Source of the DNA: Venatoribacter pacificus
Lineage (GTDB): Bacteria > Pseudomonadota > Gammaproteobacteria > Pseudomonadales > Oceanobacteraceae
Direction: 5' to 3'
Length of the DNA: 64,000 nucleotides
Assembly: GCF_025318105.1 (NCBI RefSeq)
Contig: NZ_JAOANI010000012.1
Coordinates: 186,001 to 250,000, forward strand
Shown here: positions 44,247 to 53,841 of the stretch, one piece after another
How the letters are laid out: each line of letters starts with the position of its first letter
Numbering within the stretch: the first letter of the stretch is position 1
Notes under the pieces: model-generated
The model's database searches: none
What the model was told of the DNA's origin: nothing
The model's input: the letters and a program-made list of their open reading frames with translations, nothing else
Made by a program: the position numbers and the translations under genes

Positions 44247-45608
44247 TTAACGCTTACCTTCACGACGCAGAGCTGCCGGAGTGTAATCCTGCTGGCTACG
44301 CTCGAAACCGAACTCGTAAGAACCCTGTTCTTCGTTGTCCAGACCCAGCGCCAGGTAACGGCCGGAGTTCAGATCGTACAGTGTTTCAATGGCATACCAA
44401 GGCACCAGTGTATCGTAGTACATCAGGTTGTGTGCTTCAGCAACACGCCACAGTTCGCCACGACCATCGTAATGATCGATTTCAGTTGCTTGCCAGGTAT
44501 CTTCATCAATGTAGAACACACGCTTGGCATAGATATGACGCTTACCTTCTTTCAGGGTCGCGGTCACTTTCCATACACGGTGCAACTCATAACGAGCCAG
44601 ATCCTGATTGATATGGCCAGGCTTGACGATATCGGTGTACTTCAGATCCGCACTCTTCAGTTTGTAAGAGTTATATGGAATGTAAACTTCCTGCTTGCCT
44701 TCCAGTTTCCAGTCGTAACGATCCGGTGCACCGTTGAACATATCAAAGTTATCAGAAGTACGCAGACCGTCCGCTGCAGTGCCTGGACCGTCATAAGCAA
44801 CCTGTGGCGCACGACGAACACGACGCTGACCGGCGTTATATACCCAGGCTTTACGTGGCTCTTTTACCTGGTCCAGTGTTTCGTGAACCAGCAGCACGTT
44901 ACCTGCCAGACGGGCCGGAGACAGTACATCCTGCTTGAAGTAGAACAACACATTCTGATCTGAGTTAGGATCATAGTCTTTCAGCTTGTCGCGGAAGGTG
45001 AACTCATCCTGGAAACGAACCAGAGTAAAGTCACCATTCACCTGAGGAGTTACCTGACCAACCACACGGCGCACACTGCCACCGCGATAACGAACGATGT
45101 GGTTCCAGATCGCTTCCATGCCGTTCTGCGGCATAGGGAAAGGCGCACCTTCTACGTAGTTTTCCAGACCATTACCACCTTCCAGCAATTTGGTTTTGGT
45201 AGCATTTTCTTTGGTCTGGTCATAAACAGCCTGCGGGTAGGCTGATGAACGACGAGTCTGGTAAACCGGCATTTTATAAGTATCAGGATACTTCTCAAAC
45301 ATCGCTTTCTGACCTTCGGTCAGGTTGGCAGCGTATTGCTTGTAATTAGCACCAGTAATAACAAATTTCACCTTGTCGGCGGCATACGGATCAACCGGTT
45401 TGCCACCCGCAACGTAACCGGCCGGAGGCGTAGTAATACCACCCGTCCAGGCTGGAATCTCACCTTTGCCAGCCATTTCCGCGCCCATTGGCGTCAGTTC
45501 TTTACCAATTTTTGCCGCTTCTGCTGGAGAAACGGCGGCATTTGCTGCGCTTACCATCAGGGACAGCGCAATGGCGCCGCCCCAGGTTTTATAATGTTTT
45601 TTCAACAT
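44247..45608 (-). CDS. DUF1329 periplasmic protein
   Basis: A 453-residue exported protein: signal peptide 1-24 (ending SAANA), then a beta-rich single-domain fold distantly like LolA/LolB-type lipid carriers. Family signs include IPAWTGGI, RVVGQVTPQVNGDFTL and FYIDEDTWQATEIDHYDGRGELWRVAEAHN. DUF1329 genes usually travel with DUF1302 and are thought, from context, to help with hydrophobic substrates. Last gene of the lipase-DUF1302-DUF1329 operon (39 bp after DUF1302). The codons are those of a well-expressed gene. Confidence 0.9.
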   Translation of the reverse strand: MLKKHYKTWGGAIALSLMVSAANAAVSPAEAAKIGKELTPMGAEMAGKGEIPAWTGGITTPPAGYVAGGKPVDPYAADKVKFVITGANYKQYAANLTEGQKAMFEKYPDTYKMPVYQTRRSSAYPQAVYDQTKENATKTKLLEGGNGLENYVEGAPFPMPQNGMEAIWNHIVRYRGGSVRRVVGQVTPQVNGDFTLVRFQDEFTFRDKLKDYDPNSDQNVLFYFKQDVLSPARLAGNVLLVHETLDQVKEPRKAWVYNAGQRRVRRAPQVAYDGPGTAADGLRTSDNFDMFNGAPDRYDWKLEGKQEVYIPYNSYKLKSADLKYTDIVKPGHINQDLARYELHRVWKVTATLKEGKRHIYAKRVFYIDEDTWQATEIDHYDGRGELWRVAEAHNLMYYDTLVPWYAIETLYDLNSGRYLALGLDNEEQGSYEFGFERSQQDYTPAALRREGKR

Positions 45609-45647
45609 GGTTCATAGACCTCTGTAATTCTTGTCTGAGCCAGTAAA

Positions 45648-47531
45648 TTAGAATGAATATTTCGCGGACAGGCTGACGTTGTCGCGATCTTTCAGTTGAT
45701 TGTAGTCACCACCAGAGAAGTTGGTGTATGAAAGATCAACCGAGGTTTTATTCAGGTAAACAAAGGACACACCCAAACCCGTAGTCAGGCGGTCATCCAG
45801 GAACTGAGCACCGGGCTCAGGGCCATTACCTTTGTCATACGCAACAGAAAACGTTGGGGTTACGTTTACGCCAGCAAAAGCATTGTTATAGTCCATGGAT
45901 GCACGCAGACGGATACCACCGGAAAGCTCGGTTACGTAGCCATCATCTGTACAGTTCTTGGCCTGAGCGTTGGCTGCTGTACCACCATCTAAGCAGTAGT
46001 TAGTGCTATTAATGACACCATCATTGTTACCAATGCCATATGCACCTGAGCGACCATAGCGAGCTTTGTCAGTATCTGGCAAACCATCGACATACGTCAT
46101 GCCAACCTCTGAAACCAGCGCGAGGCGGTCAGCACCAAATACGCGATCAAAGAACTTGATAAACGTCATCTGTGCCTGCCACATATCGAAGTTGTCATAA
46201 CCTTCTGCCAGCTCACCGTAAAGAGCATTAGCATTGCCTGCTTCAGCAGCGCGTTGCTGATACAAACGGCTAAAAGGTGCACCGTTACCCGCCAGAATCA
46301 ACTCAAACGCGTTCCACTGCAGAGGCATATCAGGCTTATAGCTGATTTCACCCGAAATAGAGGCTCCACCTTCTGTACTGGTTGCGAAGCTGATACCAGA
46401 AATCTGAATATCTTCCGGATAAGCAATCTGATACTGAGGACGATAGCTATCGTAGGTTGCCGTTGGATTTACCTGAACCCCGCCATCACTTTTAGCTTTT
46501 GTATAGTTCGTCACCGAACCGTTGATGTAAGGAACACGGCTGTGAATATTCATATGGTAGAAACCAAACTCGGTATCACCCAGAGCTTCTGAATACCAAC
46601 GCACCGCCAGACCATACTGACCGGAGTCTTTAGGCTGGTCATCATCCAAGCGAGGGGTAATTGGCAGTTCACGATCAGAGTTCGGAATATTGCCATCAAT
46701 ATCCGCCTGGTGGCCTTCGAGATAGAAAAGTTCCGACTCTGTACCGCCAAGAATGACCGGGCCACAGCCATCGGCAACAAAATCAACTGTCGAGAAGAAG
46801 GTACCGCATGGGTCTGTACGGGTTTTTTCCCACTCCAGCTGATAGAAGGCTTCCAGAGTCACATCAGCGCTCAGGCCAATCGAGGTGTACACCATATTAA
46901 CTGGCAAAAGACCTTCTTTTACTTCAGCACCTGGCTTACGGAATGCAGAAGCATCCACTGGGTTAATACTGTTAATACCACCCTGAATAAAAGTACTCTC
47001 ACCCCAGCTGACCACCTGACGACCTACACGCAGGTTAACCGGAGTTGATCCCAGATCCATATCTGCCCAAACATAAGCATCCATTAATTCAGCACCTTTA
47101 CCGGCTGCATCTTTGGTGGCGTCGTTCAGCTGTTTAAAATCGGTATCTTCATCCATCAGAGCCGAATCGTAGTAAGCGCGAGCACGGAAAAAACCACCAA
47201 AATTCTGATAGTTAATTTCCAGATCACCGCTCCACTTAACCGCATTGGTGTAAATATCGCCCTTGCTGTAATTCAGCGTGCCATCATCGTAGTTGTACGA
47301 TGAGCCCGTGCCGGTTTCACCAACAAGAGTGCCATTACCAGGCATAATCTGATCAGAATCACGCCCTTCTACACGCCAGGCAACACCGTAGCTGATTGTA
47401 TTATCCAGCTGCACACCAAGGTCACCAAAATTAAATTCAACAGCGTTAGCTGAACCAACAGACAGAGCAGAAACAGCAAGCGCTAAAGGAATCTTCTTCA
47501 TTGGGCGCAACCCCTTAGTTGTTATTTTCAT
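45648..47531 (-). CDS. DUF1302 outer-membrane protein
   Basis: A 627-residue protein with an N-terminal signal (ending GSANA) and many amphipathic strands ending in KYSF, consistent with an outer-membrane barrel. DUF1302 motifs: VEFNFGDLGVQLDNTISYG near the start, LRVGRQVVSWGESTFIQGGINSINPVD in the middle. It holds several cysteines in presumed loops. Two starts are possible: ATG at 47531 with GGAG nine bases before, and ATG at 47501 with AGGGG. It sits 24 bp after the lipase gene, suggesting a channel or docking partner for lipase products. Confidence 0.88.
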   Translation of the reverse strand: MKITTKGLRPMKKIPLALAVSALSVGSANAVEFNFGDLGVQLDNTISYGVAWRVEGRDSDQIMPGNGTLVGETGTGSSYNYDDGTLNYSKGDIYTNAVKWSGDLEINYQNFGGFFRARAYYDSALMDEDTDFKQLNDATKDAAGKGAELMDAYVWADMDLGSTPVNLRVGRQVVSWGESTFIQGGINSINPVDASAFRKPGAEVKEGLLPVNMVYTSIGLSADVTLEAFYQLEWEKTRTDPCGTFFSTVDFVADGCGPVILGGTESELFYLEGHQADIDGNIPNSDRELPITPRLDDDQPKDSGQYGLAVRWYSEALGDTEFGFYHMNIHSRVPYINGSVTNYTKAKSDGGVQVNPTATYDSYRPQYQIAYPEDIQISGISFATSTEGGASISGEISYKPDMPLQWNAFELILAGNGAPFSRLYQQRAAEAGNANALYGELAEGYDNFDMWQAQMTFIKFFDRVFGADRLALVSEVGMTYVDGLPDTDKARYGRSGAYGIGNNDGVINSTNYCLDGGTAANAQAKNCTDDGYVTELSGGIRLRASMDYNNAFAGVNVTPTFSVAYDKGNGPEPGAQFLDDRLTTGLGVSFVYLNKTSVDLSYTNFSGGDYNQLKDRDNVSLSAKYSF

Positions 47532-47555
47532 AATATAAACTCCGCTCAGGTTCTT

Positions 47556-50393
47556 TTATTGTTTAACGATGGCGGTATTTGTCATAGTCAACACCTTGCC
47601 ATCATTATCAAAAAACTCATTAACCTGACCAATCATTTCAGTCCCAGTAGCGTCATCCAGCTCACCGAATGAGGAATGATCACCGGCCGTAAAGCTGACT
47701 TTGCGGCGCAAATACTGAGAACCATCGCCTTCGGACTGAGTGGCCGCTGTAAAGCCAGCTGCTGATGCCAGAGGAGTTGCACCCGCTAATGGTGCCGCAG
47801 AGGTATCTGCCAGCTTGTCATTAGAGCCATCTTCACCCTGCAGGACATTATCCAAAAGCACCCGCGGAGGTGTCCCGTTATCAGCAAATGCAGCGGGAGG
47901 AACCACCAGATCTGGGGCATTAGATGCTCCGTCACCAACGATTTCAAACATCAGCACACCAGAGCCGGCAGCAGATGCATTCAGCATGCCCGCAAAATTC
48001 ATAGGGTCAGCAGAGTCAATGGTTGCCTGGAAGATGTGCATAGTCAGTTCAAACAGTGAAGAACCCTGAGACAGATCCAGAGGAGTCGATGCCTGGTTAC
48101 CAAGCGCTTCAAAACCGTCAACAATGGTCGGGCCGAATGCAAACGAGTTTTCAATCATCTTGGTTACGTGACCTGAACCATTTGCCAATACACCGGCTTC
48201 TACATTATTCAGGTAAATATTAGAGCTGCCATTCAAAGCGTTAGACAGTGCCAGGAAAGGCGTACCCACGATAGAACCCAGAGAATGCCCTGCGAATTTC
48301 ACGGATGCATTGGTATTAATATCGGCACCCACCACAGCCGAATCACTAAAGTTCAGATACTTCAGACTGGCGTTCAGGTTGAGCAAATCCATCACCGCCT
48401 GGCGCATGTTGTCACGGGTATTCTGGAAGTTGGCAATGTTAATAAACAACGAGCCTGAACCAGAATCATCGTAGATACCATCAGCAGGACTTACATCGCC
48501 ATCGGTACCTGGTGTTGCTACCAACATACTACGAGGTGTTCCTGTAGCAGACTGAGTCAGGCCGAAATGACGTTGCTGCAACAAACCATAGATCAGGTCA
48601 TCAGTAGAGTTAGTTACACTGTCACCATTCATATCTGCAGGTGCAGTATATAAACCACCCAACAGGTTTTTCTCTGTAGCATCTGTAGGATCAAGACCGT
48701 GCATAGGCAGATCAATGGCAACCACAGCAGTACAGGCATCAGCTGCAACAACTTGTGCTGCAAATGGAATGGCTGCAGTACGCTTAGTGGTAATGCCATG
48801 CTGATAAATTACAGGGTCATAGCCAGAAGCACTACAGTCTTCAGTGCTGCTATAAAACACCGAAACCGGCACATCGACATAACCCAGAGGGTTGGTTTCA
48901 CTAGTATGCAAACCCGTTTTTGCCAGCGGGAACAAGCGCGTTACGTTGCTCGATGGCGGAGTCACAGCTGAAGCTGGGATATTTACAGCACTTAGCAGCG
49001 CTGATAGATCCGTACCTAAGGTGTCATCGGCCTGCCAGAAACCAGCGAAAGAACGCAATGCCGTAGTAGACAGCGTTGCAAGAGAGGTTGTATCCGGTGC
49101 TGACAGATAATATGGCAGCTTAATAGAACCGTTGGAAATATTCAGGTTAGTCCCTGTAATACCCAGAGCAGTCAGAGGAACTTCTTTCACAGTGAAATCG
49201 GCAACTCGCGGCGCTGGTTGTGGCAGGGCCGCAGCCAATGCAACCGCAGCGCCAGCATTGGCCTGCCAGGCTTCTGCACCACCAAGCGCTGTAATAATTC
49301 CAGTCTTATTCTGCTCTGGCAGCGCATTGACATAACCGATAAATCCAGCAGCTGCAGCCGTAACATCGCCATTACTGCTTACCAGATTGCTTTCGATAAC
49401 GTAGCGAAGATCTGCTGGCATTGTCTGATTAACAGCCGCATTGACAAGCCCCGGAGCTGCCATACCAGAAAGGACCTCAGTACCGCCGCCGGTCGTGAAT
49501 GTTGTGGTATAAGCAATGTCACTGGTTTCCAGTTGCTGACCCAGGCCGCCAGTAATGCCTTTAGCCAATCCGACCCATGAGCGGATTGCACCCTGCAGTT
49601 TTGCCGCAGTAGGATCCTGTGCATCAGCGGTTGCTACTGCAAGTAAACTGAACGTGGTACTTGAGCGAACACCAACCCCTTCAGCATCTTTCAGACCATC
49701 TGTGACTACAACCAGATAACGGGTTTTAGACTTCAGAGGCTCTTTCGGCATAATGCGCAGAACATTATTTGCGTCGTCAGCTGAATCTGAATAGGTAACA
49801 ACACTTGCTTCAATGGATACAGGAGCTCCAAAAGGATTAGCCGCATTGAGCGCTGGCGCGTCATTATTCAGCGGCTTACCGCCGGCAATCGGATCATTGG
49901 TGTAATTCAGCGGCACCAGAAGTACGTTGGTTAACGCCCCCGGCGTTGTCACAATAGATGTAGCGTCTAAAGCACCATCAAAGGCGACATCAATCGCTGA
50001 GACCGTAGAGAAACCATCGAGGTCACCCACGGCAGAGAAAATCGGGTTATAACCTGCACCACCAAGAGCAATATCGCCACCCGGGAACGGAATGGTACCG
50101 TCCAAACAGGTAGCCGTGTCTTCCGAGGCGCAATCGCTGTCAGCACCGGCCAGCCCCTGAATAAGCAAATCGGTGATCAGAGGGATATTGGGAAGTCCAG
50201 CTGCATTGGTAGAACTCGGGTTATAAATAACGCGGGTAATTTCTGTAGCCTGACCACCGTTACCAACCGTACCGGATGTCACCGGCGTGGTATCGACATT
50301 GTCATTGTGTGTTTCAACGCTACTGATATTACAGCCGGCGAGGCCTGCGGTCGTGGCTGCGATGGCCAGACTGAGAAGGGTCTTCTTCACCAT
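47556..50393 (-). CDS. Surface lipase lipoprotein, VolA / Pla-1 family
   Basis: A 945-residue lipoprotein with lipobox LAGC near residue 21, so it is probably anchored at the outer membrane. Serine hydrolase nucleophile in FAGHSLGSIVGTP (GHSLG), with a likely catalytic His in FTAGDHSSFGELDD and the oxyanion region VIYQHGITTKRTA. The N-terminal DUF-like domain and the PFPGGDIALGG region match the Pla-1/cef-type extracellular lipases, of which Vibrio VolA is a surface lysophospholipase lipoprotein. ATG at 50393 follows AGGTAG; the frame is open to 50507. First gene of the operon. Substrate is a lipid ester, not more precisely known. Confidence 0.88.
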   Translation of the reverse strand: MVKKTLLSLAIAATTAGLAGCNISSVETHNDNVDTTPVTSGTVGNGGQATEITRVIYNPSSTNAAGLPNIPLITDLLIQGLAGADSDCASEDTATCLDGTIPFPGGDIALGGAGYNPIFSAVGDLDGFSTVSAIDVAFDGALDATSIVTTPGALTNVLLVPLNYTNDPIAGGKPLNNDAPALNAANPFGAPVSIEASVVTYSDSADDANNVLRIMPKEPLKSKTRYLVVVTDGLKDAEGVGVRSSTTFSLLAVATADAQDPTAAKLQGAIRSWVGLAKGITGGLGQQLETSDIAYTTTFTTGGGTEVLSGMAAPGLVNAAVNQTMPADLRYVIESNLVSSNGDVTAAAAGFIGYVNALPEQNKTGIITALGGAEAWQANAGAAVALAAALPQPAPRVADFTVKEVPLTALGITGTNLNISNGSIKLPYYLSAPDTTSLATLSTTALRSFAGFWQADDTLGTDLSALLSAVNIPASAVTPPSSNVTRLFPLAKTGLHTSETNPLGYVDVPVSVFYSSTEDCSASGYDPVIYQHGITTKRTAAIPFAAQVVAADACTAVVAIDLPMHGLDPTDATEKNLLGGLYTAPADMNGDSVTNSTDDLIYGLLQQRHFGLTQSATGTPRSMLVATPGTDGDVSPADGIYDDSGSGSLFINIANFQNTRDNMRQAVMDLLNLNASLKYLNFSDSAVVGADINTNASVKFAGHSLGSIVGTPFLALSNALNGSSNIYLNNVEAGVLANGSGHVTKMIENSFAFGPTIVDGFEALGNQASTPLDLSQGSSLFELTMHIFQATIDSADPMNFAGMLNASAAGSGVLMFEIVGDGASNAPDLVVPPAAFADNGTPPRVLLDNVLQGEDGSNDKLADTSAAPLAGATPLASAAGFTAATQSEGDGSQYLRRKVSFTAGDHSSFGELDDATGTEMIGQVNEFFDNDGKVLTMTNTAIVKQ

Positions 50394-50706
50394 ATTGCTA
50401 CCTGTCTGTTTTTTTATGGTTATTGGTGCACTTTCAGGGTTTGAGTGTGTCCATACCCCCAAAGAGATGCCCATGACTATAATCTGGCCGCCACGCACCC
50501 TCATCACTCAAAAGTATGATTCCTTGCTAATCACCCTCTCATTTTGTATCCGTACGTAACACTACCTTCGTAGCAGGCACCTGGTTGCCCCTACTTTGTC
50601 GCGATCAGCTCCCCGGATGCAGTCAGGCGGTCGCTGAATTGTTAAAAAGCGCCCCATTCCTCTAGAATGGCGGCCAATTTCAAGATATCTGACTCAGGAG
50701 CAGCAC
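50394..50706. other. 313-bp gene-free divergent promoter region
   Basis: Between the lipase operon (minus) and the thiolase gene (plus). It holds the probable thiolase promoter. I see no extra gene, no repeat array and no clear regulator site. Confidence 0.7.
50639..50668 (+). promoter_or_regulatory. Candidate promoter of the thiolase gene
   Basis: TTGTTA (-35) and TAGAAT (-10) are 18 bp apart, 38 bp before the ATG. A small CCATTC / GAATGG hairpin overlaps the -10 box. Confidence 0.55.
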
Positions 50707-51894
50707 ATGTCAAATCAAGATTCCGTGGTTATCGTAGCCGGCGCACGCACGCCAATGGGTGGATTCCAGGGCAGCCTGGCCAGCGTCAGCGCAACCGATC
50801 TGGGCGCACTGGCGATTGCCGAAGCCGTAAAACGTGCCGGCATTGATACCGCCGACGTGCAGGAAGTGATTATGGGTAACGTGCTGCCAGCTGGCCTGAA
50901 GCAAGGCCCGGCCCGCCAGGCAATGCGCAAAGCCGGCCTGCCGGATGCCACGGGCGCAACCACCATCAACAAGCTGTGTGGTTCAGGCATGAAAGCCACC
51001 ATGATGGCGCACGATGCCATCAAAGCCGGGTCGGTAGAGATTGCCGTTGCCGGTGGTATGGAGTCCATGTCCAACGCGCCTTACGTACTCGAAGGTGTAC
51101 GTACCGGTCTGCGCATGGGGGCTGGCAGCGCACCGCAGGATCATATGTTCCTGGATGGCTTACAGGATGCCGAAACCGGCCGCCTGATGGGTTCTTTTGC
51201 TCAGGATGTGGCCAATCAGAAAGGCTATACCCGCGAGCAGATGGATAACTACGCCATTATGTCTCTGACCCGCGCCAAAGATGCGATTGAAAAAGGCCTG
51301 AACAGCGCCGAAATCGTGCCGGTTACTGTAACCAGTCGTAAAGGCGAAACCGTAGTTGAGCAGGATGAGCAGCCATTCAATGCCAACATCGAAAAAATCC
51401 CGAGCCTGCGTCCGGCGTTCGCCAAAGACGGCACCATTACTGCCGCTAATGCTTCCTCTATCTCCGATGGCGCATCCGCACTGGTACTGATGAGTGAATC
51501 GGCTGCTGCCGCGAAAGGCGTGACCCCGATCGCCCGTATCGTGGCACACGCTACTCAGTCTCAGCATCCGTCTGAATTCACCATTGCTCCGGTTGGTGCC
51601 ATTGAGAAGGTTCTGGCCAAAGCCGGCTGGAACAAAGACGACGTGGACCTGTTCGAGATCAACGAAGCTTTCGCCATGGTTGCGATGATGCCGGTTGATG
51701 AACTGGAACTGGATATCAACAAAGTAAACATTTATGGCGGTGCCTGCGCCCAGGGTCACCCGGTTGGTTCAACCGGCTCCCGTCTGATCGTTACTCTGAT
51801 GAACGCGCTGAAAAATACCGGCGGTAAGAAAGGTGTTGCGGCACTGTGTATTGGTGGTGGTGAGGCGACAGCGGTTGCAATCGAACTGATCTGA
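50707..51894 (+). CDS. Acetyl-CoA C-acetyltransferase (thiolase)
   Basis: A 395-residue thiolase that joins or splits acetyl-CoA units, for fatty-acid end products or as the first step to acetoacetyl-CoA. Nucleophilic C91 is in NKLCGSGMK, the substrate-orienting region is EINEAFAM, the conserved His is in GACAQGHPVGSTGSR, and the second catalytic Cys is in ALCIGGGEATA. The CIGGGEA ending distinguishes it from FadA. It is divergent from the lipase operon and monocistronic. No phaB or fadB is adjacent. Confidence 0.94.
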   Translation: MSNQDSVVIVAGARTPMGGFQGSLASVSATDLGALAIAEAVKRAGIDTADVQEVIMGNVLPAGLKQGPARQAMRKAGLPDATGATTINKLCGSGMKATMMAHDAIKAGSVEIAVAGGMESMSNAPYVLEGVRTGLRMGAGSAPQDHMFLDGLQDAETGRLMGSFAQDVANQKGYTREQMDNYAIMSLTRAKDAIEKGLNSAEIVPVTVTSRKGETVVEQDEQPFNANIEKIPSLRPAFAKDGTITAANASSISDGASALVLMSESAAAAKGVTPIARIVAHATQSQHPSEFTIAPVGAIEKVLAKAGWNKDDVDLFEINEAFAMVAMMPVDELELDINKVNIYGGACAQGHPVGSTGSRLIVTLMNALKNTGGKKGVAALCIGGGEATAVAIELI

Positions 51895-51913
51895 TCTCAG
51901 ACCAGTAACAACC

Positions 51914-51959
51914 CATAAAAAAACGGGAGGCGCTGAAAAACGTCTCCCGTTTTTTTATG
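51914..51959. terminator. Bidirectional terminator, thiolase / purU
   Basis: ACGGGAG / CTCCCGT stem with A- and T-runs of seven and an eight-base loop. Confidence 0.92.
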
Positions 51960-52034
51960 TCTGCAACCCGCCTAACCCTGAAGCTTTATCGAGGATGGCC
52001 GGTTTGTAACGACACAATGCCGACACAGATAGCT

Positions 52035-52886
52035 TCAGAAGACGATGGTTTTGTTGCCGTGCAACAACACCCGGTCTTCCAGATGGCTGCGTACACCGCG
52101 CGCCAATACCATTTTCTCCACATCTTTACCCAGACGCACCATATCTTCTACGGTGTCGTTATGGCTGATGCGGATTACGTCCTGATCAATGATCGGGCCT
52201 GCATCCAGTTCTGAAGTGACATAGTGACAGGTCGCACCAATCAGTTTTACCCCACGCTCAGCAGCCTGATGATAAGGCTTGGCGCCAACAAAAGACGGCA
52301 AAAAACTGTGATGAATATTGATCACCTGGCCGTGGTAACGCTCACACAGTTCCGGCGGAATAATTTGCATATAGCGCGCCAGCACAATGGTATCGGCTTT
52401 ATGTTCTTCAACAATGGCGTTAACCCGCGCAAAGTGCTCAGCTTTATTGCCAGGCTCCACCGGTACATGGAAGAACGGAATACCATGCCACTCCACCATT
52501 GAACGCAGCGTGTCATGATTGGAAATTACACAGGGAATATCGCAGCTCAGCTCTTTGCTGTGCCAGCGGTGCAGCAAATCCACCAGGCAGTGGCTTTCTT
52601 TGCTGGCCATCAGAACGACCTTTTTCGGCACGCCGGAATCATTCACCTGCCAGTCCATATCGAACTCTTCTGCAATCGGAGCAAACTCCGCCTTGAGCAC
52701 ATCCAGATCAAAAGACAGCGAATCGGCACGGATACAGTGACGCATAAAAAAGCGTCCGGTAACCGGATCAGAATAATGGTTTGCCTCAACAATCCAGCCA
52801 CCATGGGCGGAAAAGAACTGGCCAACTTTAGCCACAATGCCCACCCGGTCAGGGCAGGAAATCGTTAAACGGTATACTCGTTCCAT
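52035..52886 (-). CDS. purU: Formyltetrahydrofolate deformylase
   Basis: Hydrolyses 10-formyl-tetrahydrofolate to formate and tetrahydrofolate, balancing one-carbon pools and feeding PurT. A 283-residue protein: N-terminal ACT domain (residues about 6-85, CPDRVGIVAKVGQFFSAHGG) and C-terminal formyl-transferase-like domain with VINIHHSFLPSFVGAKPYHQA and the catalytic Asp region ELDAGPIIDQDV. It is monocistronic and convergent with the thiolase gene. Confidence 0.96.
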   Translation of the reverse strand: MERVYRLTISCPDRVGIVAKVGQFFSAHGGWIVEANHYSDPVTGRFFMRHCIRADSLSFDLDVLKAEFAPIAEEFDMDWQVNDSGVPKKVVLMASKESHCLVDLLHRWHSKELSCDIPCVISNHDTLRSMVEWHGIPFFHVPVEPGNKAEHFARVNAIVEEHKADTIVLARYMQIIPPELCERYHGQVINIHHSFLPSFVGAKPYHQAAERGVKLIGATCHYVTSELDAGPIIDQDVIRISHNDTVEDMVRLGKDVEKMVLARGVRSHLEDRVLLHGNKTIVF

Positions 52887-53004
52887 AGAAATCCACTACA
52901 GACTTATAAGGTTGTCACTCTGGCCCGAAAGGCTATTGCACCTGCGCGGGGGAAGTGATCAACTGAAGCCATTAAAAACAATAATAAGTATCGGAGAGAC
53001 GCCT

Positions 53005-53781
53005 ATGTTACTCCTTAGATCCCTGATTCTCACCCTGTTTGTCGGCTTTTCAGCCCAGGCGAGCAGCAATTCTCTGGAACAGAATGTTTTCGATCTCAGT
53101 GTCGGTGTTAAAACGCTGCTGCTGCAGTACTACCATGTACAGGCAGATGAGGGGAATCAGCAACTGCTCAAAGAACTCAACAGCAACCTGAGCAGAATCG
53201 ATGAGCAGCAGCAGAATGTCAGCCAACAACTGCTGAGCATCCAACTGACCGGCGATAACACTCACCCGCAGATGATCGACAGCCACTGGCAGCGCTTCCG
53301 TACCCTGATGCAGCAGAATATTCACGAAATTGAAGTGAACGACTTCCCCGAATTACAGGTCGTCGCCATGATGCGTGATGCATCCAGTGCCATGATCGGC
53401 GAACTGGAAAAGATTGGCGATGAACTGCGCGCCAGCGGAGAGTTTTCGGTATCAGGTATTGAGCGCTGGACGCGCAATCAGAAGCGCTTATTGTTGGGAA
53501 TTACCGAACGGTATCTGGAACGTGCCGCTTCATCCATGGGAGCACCACTCAGCAATGGTCAGGACATCAACCTGCTCTGCCAGGAGTTCGCCCACGGTCT
53601 CGACGCTCTGGATGCTGCCACACTCAGCGTACCGGCACAGGCTTCAATGCGACGCATACGCAGCCAATGGTTATTTGTCGAAAAATCCGCAACCAATGCC
53701 GAAGCCCGGTTAGTCCCTTTTCTGGTGATGCGTTACACCAACAGTATGATTGATCAGCTGAGCCGCATCGCAGCCAGCTGA
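53005..53781 (+). CDS. Exported helical protein, PilJ-sensor-like, 258 aa
   Basis: Signal peptide 1-19 (ending SAQA), then a largely alpha-helical, Gln-rich protein without a transmembrane anchor. The pattern WTRNQKRLLLGITERYLERAA and RSQWLFVEK recalls the helical-bundle sensor modules of PilJ-type and related receptors, where MSQR..K.YL-like segments recur. GGAGAG precedes the ATG at 53005. It stands alone, divergent from purU. Whether it is a free periplasmic sensor or ligand-binding protein is unknown. Confidence 0.65.
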   Translation: MLLLRSLILTLFVGFSAQASSNSLEQNVFDLSVGVKTLLLQYYHVQADEGNQQLLKELNSNLSRIDEQQQNVSQQLLSIQLTGDNTHPQMIDSHWQRFRTLMQQNIHEIEVNDFPELQVVAMMRDASSAMIGELEKIGDELRASGEFSVSGIERWTRNQKRLLLGITERYLERAASSMGAPLSNGQDINLLCQEFAHGLDALDAATLSVPAQASMRRIRSQWLFVEKSATNAEARLVPFLVMRYTNSMIDQLSRIAAS

Positions 53782-53841
53782 TTATTTCAGCGCCAGATCA
53801 GCTCTCACTGCCGTTGAATATAAGCCGCGCTAAGGCCGCAG

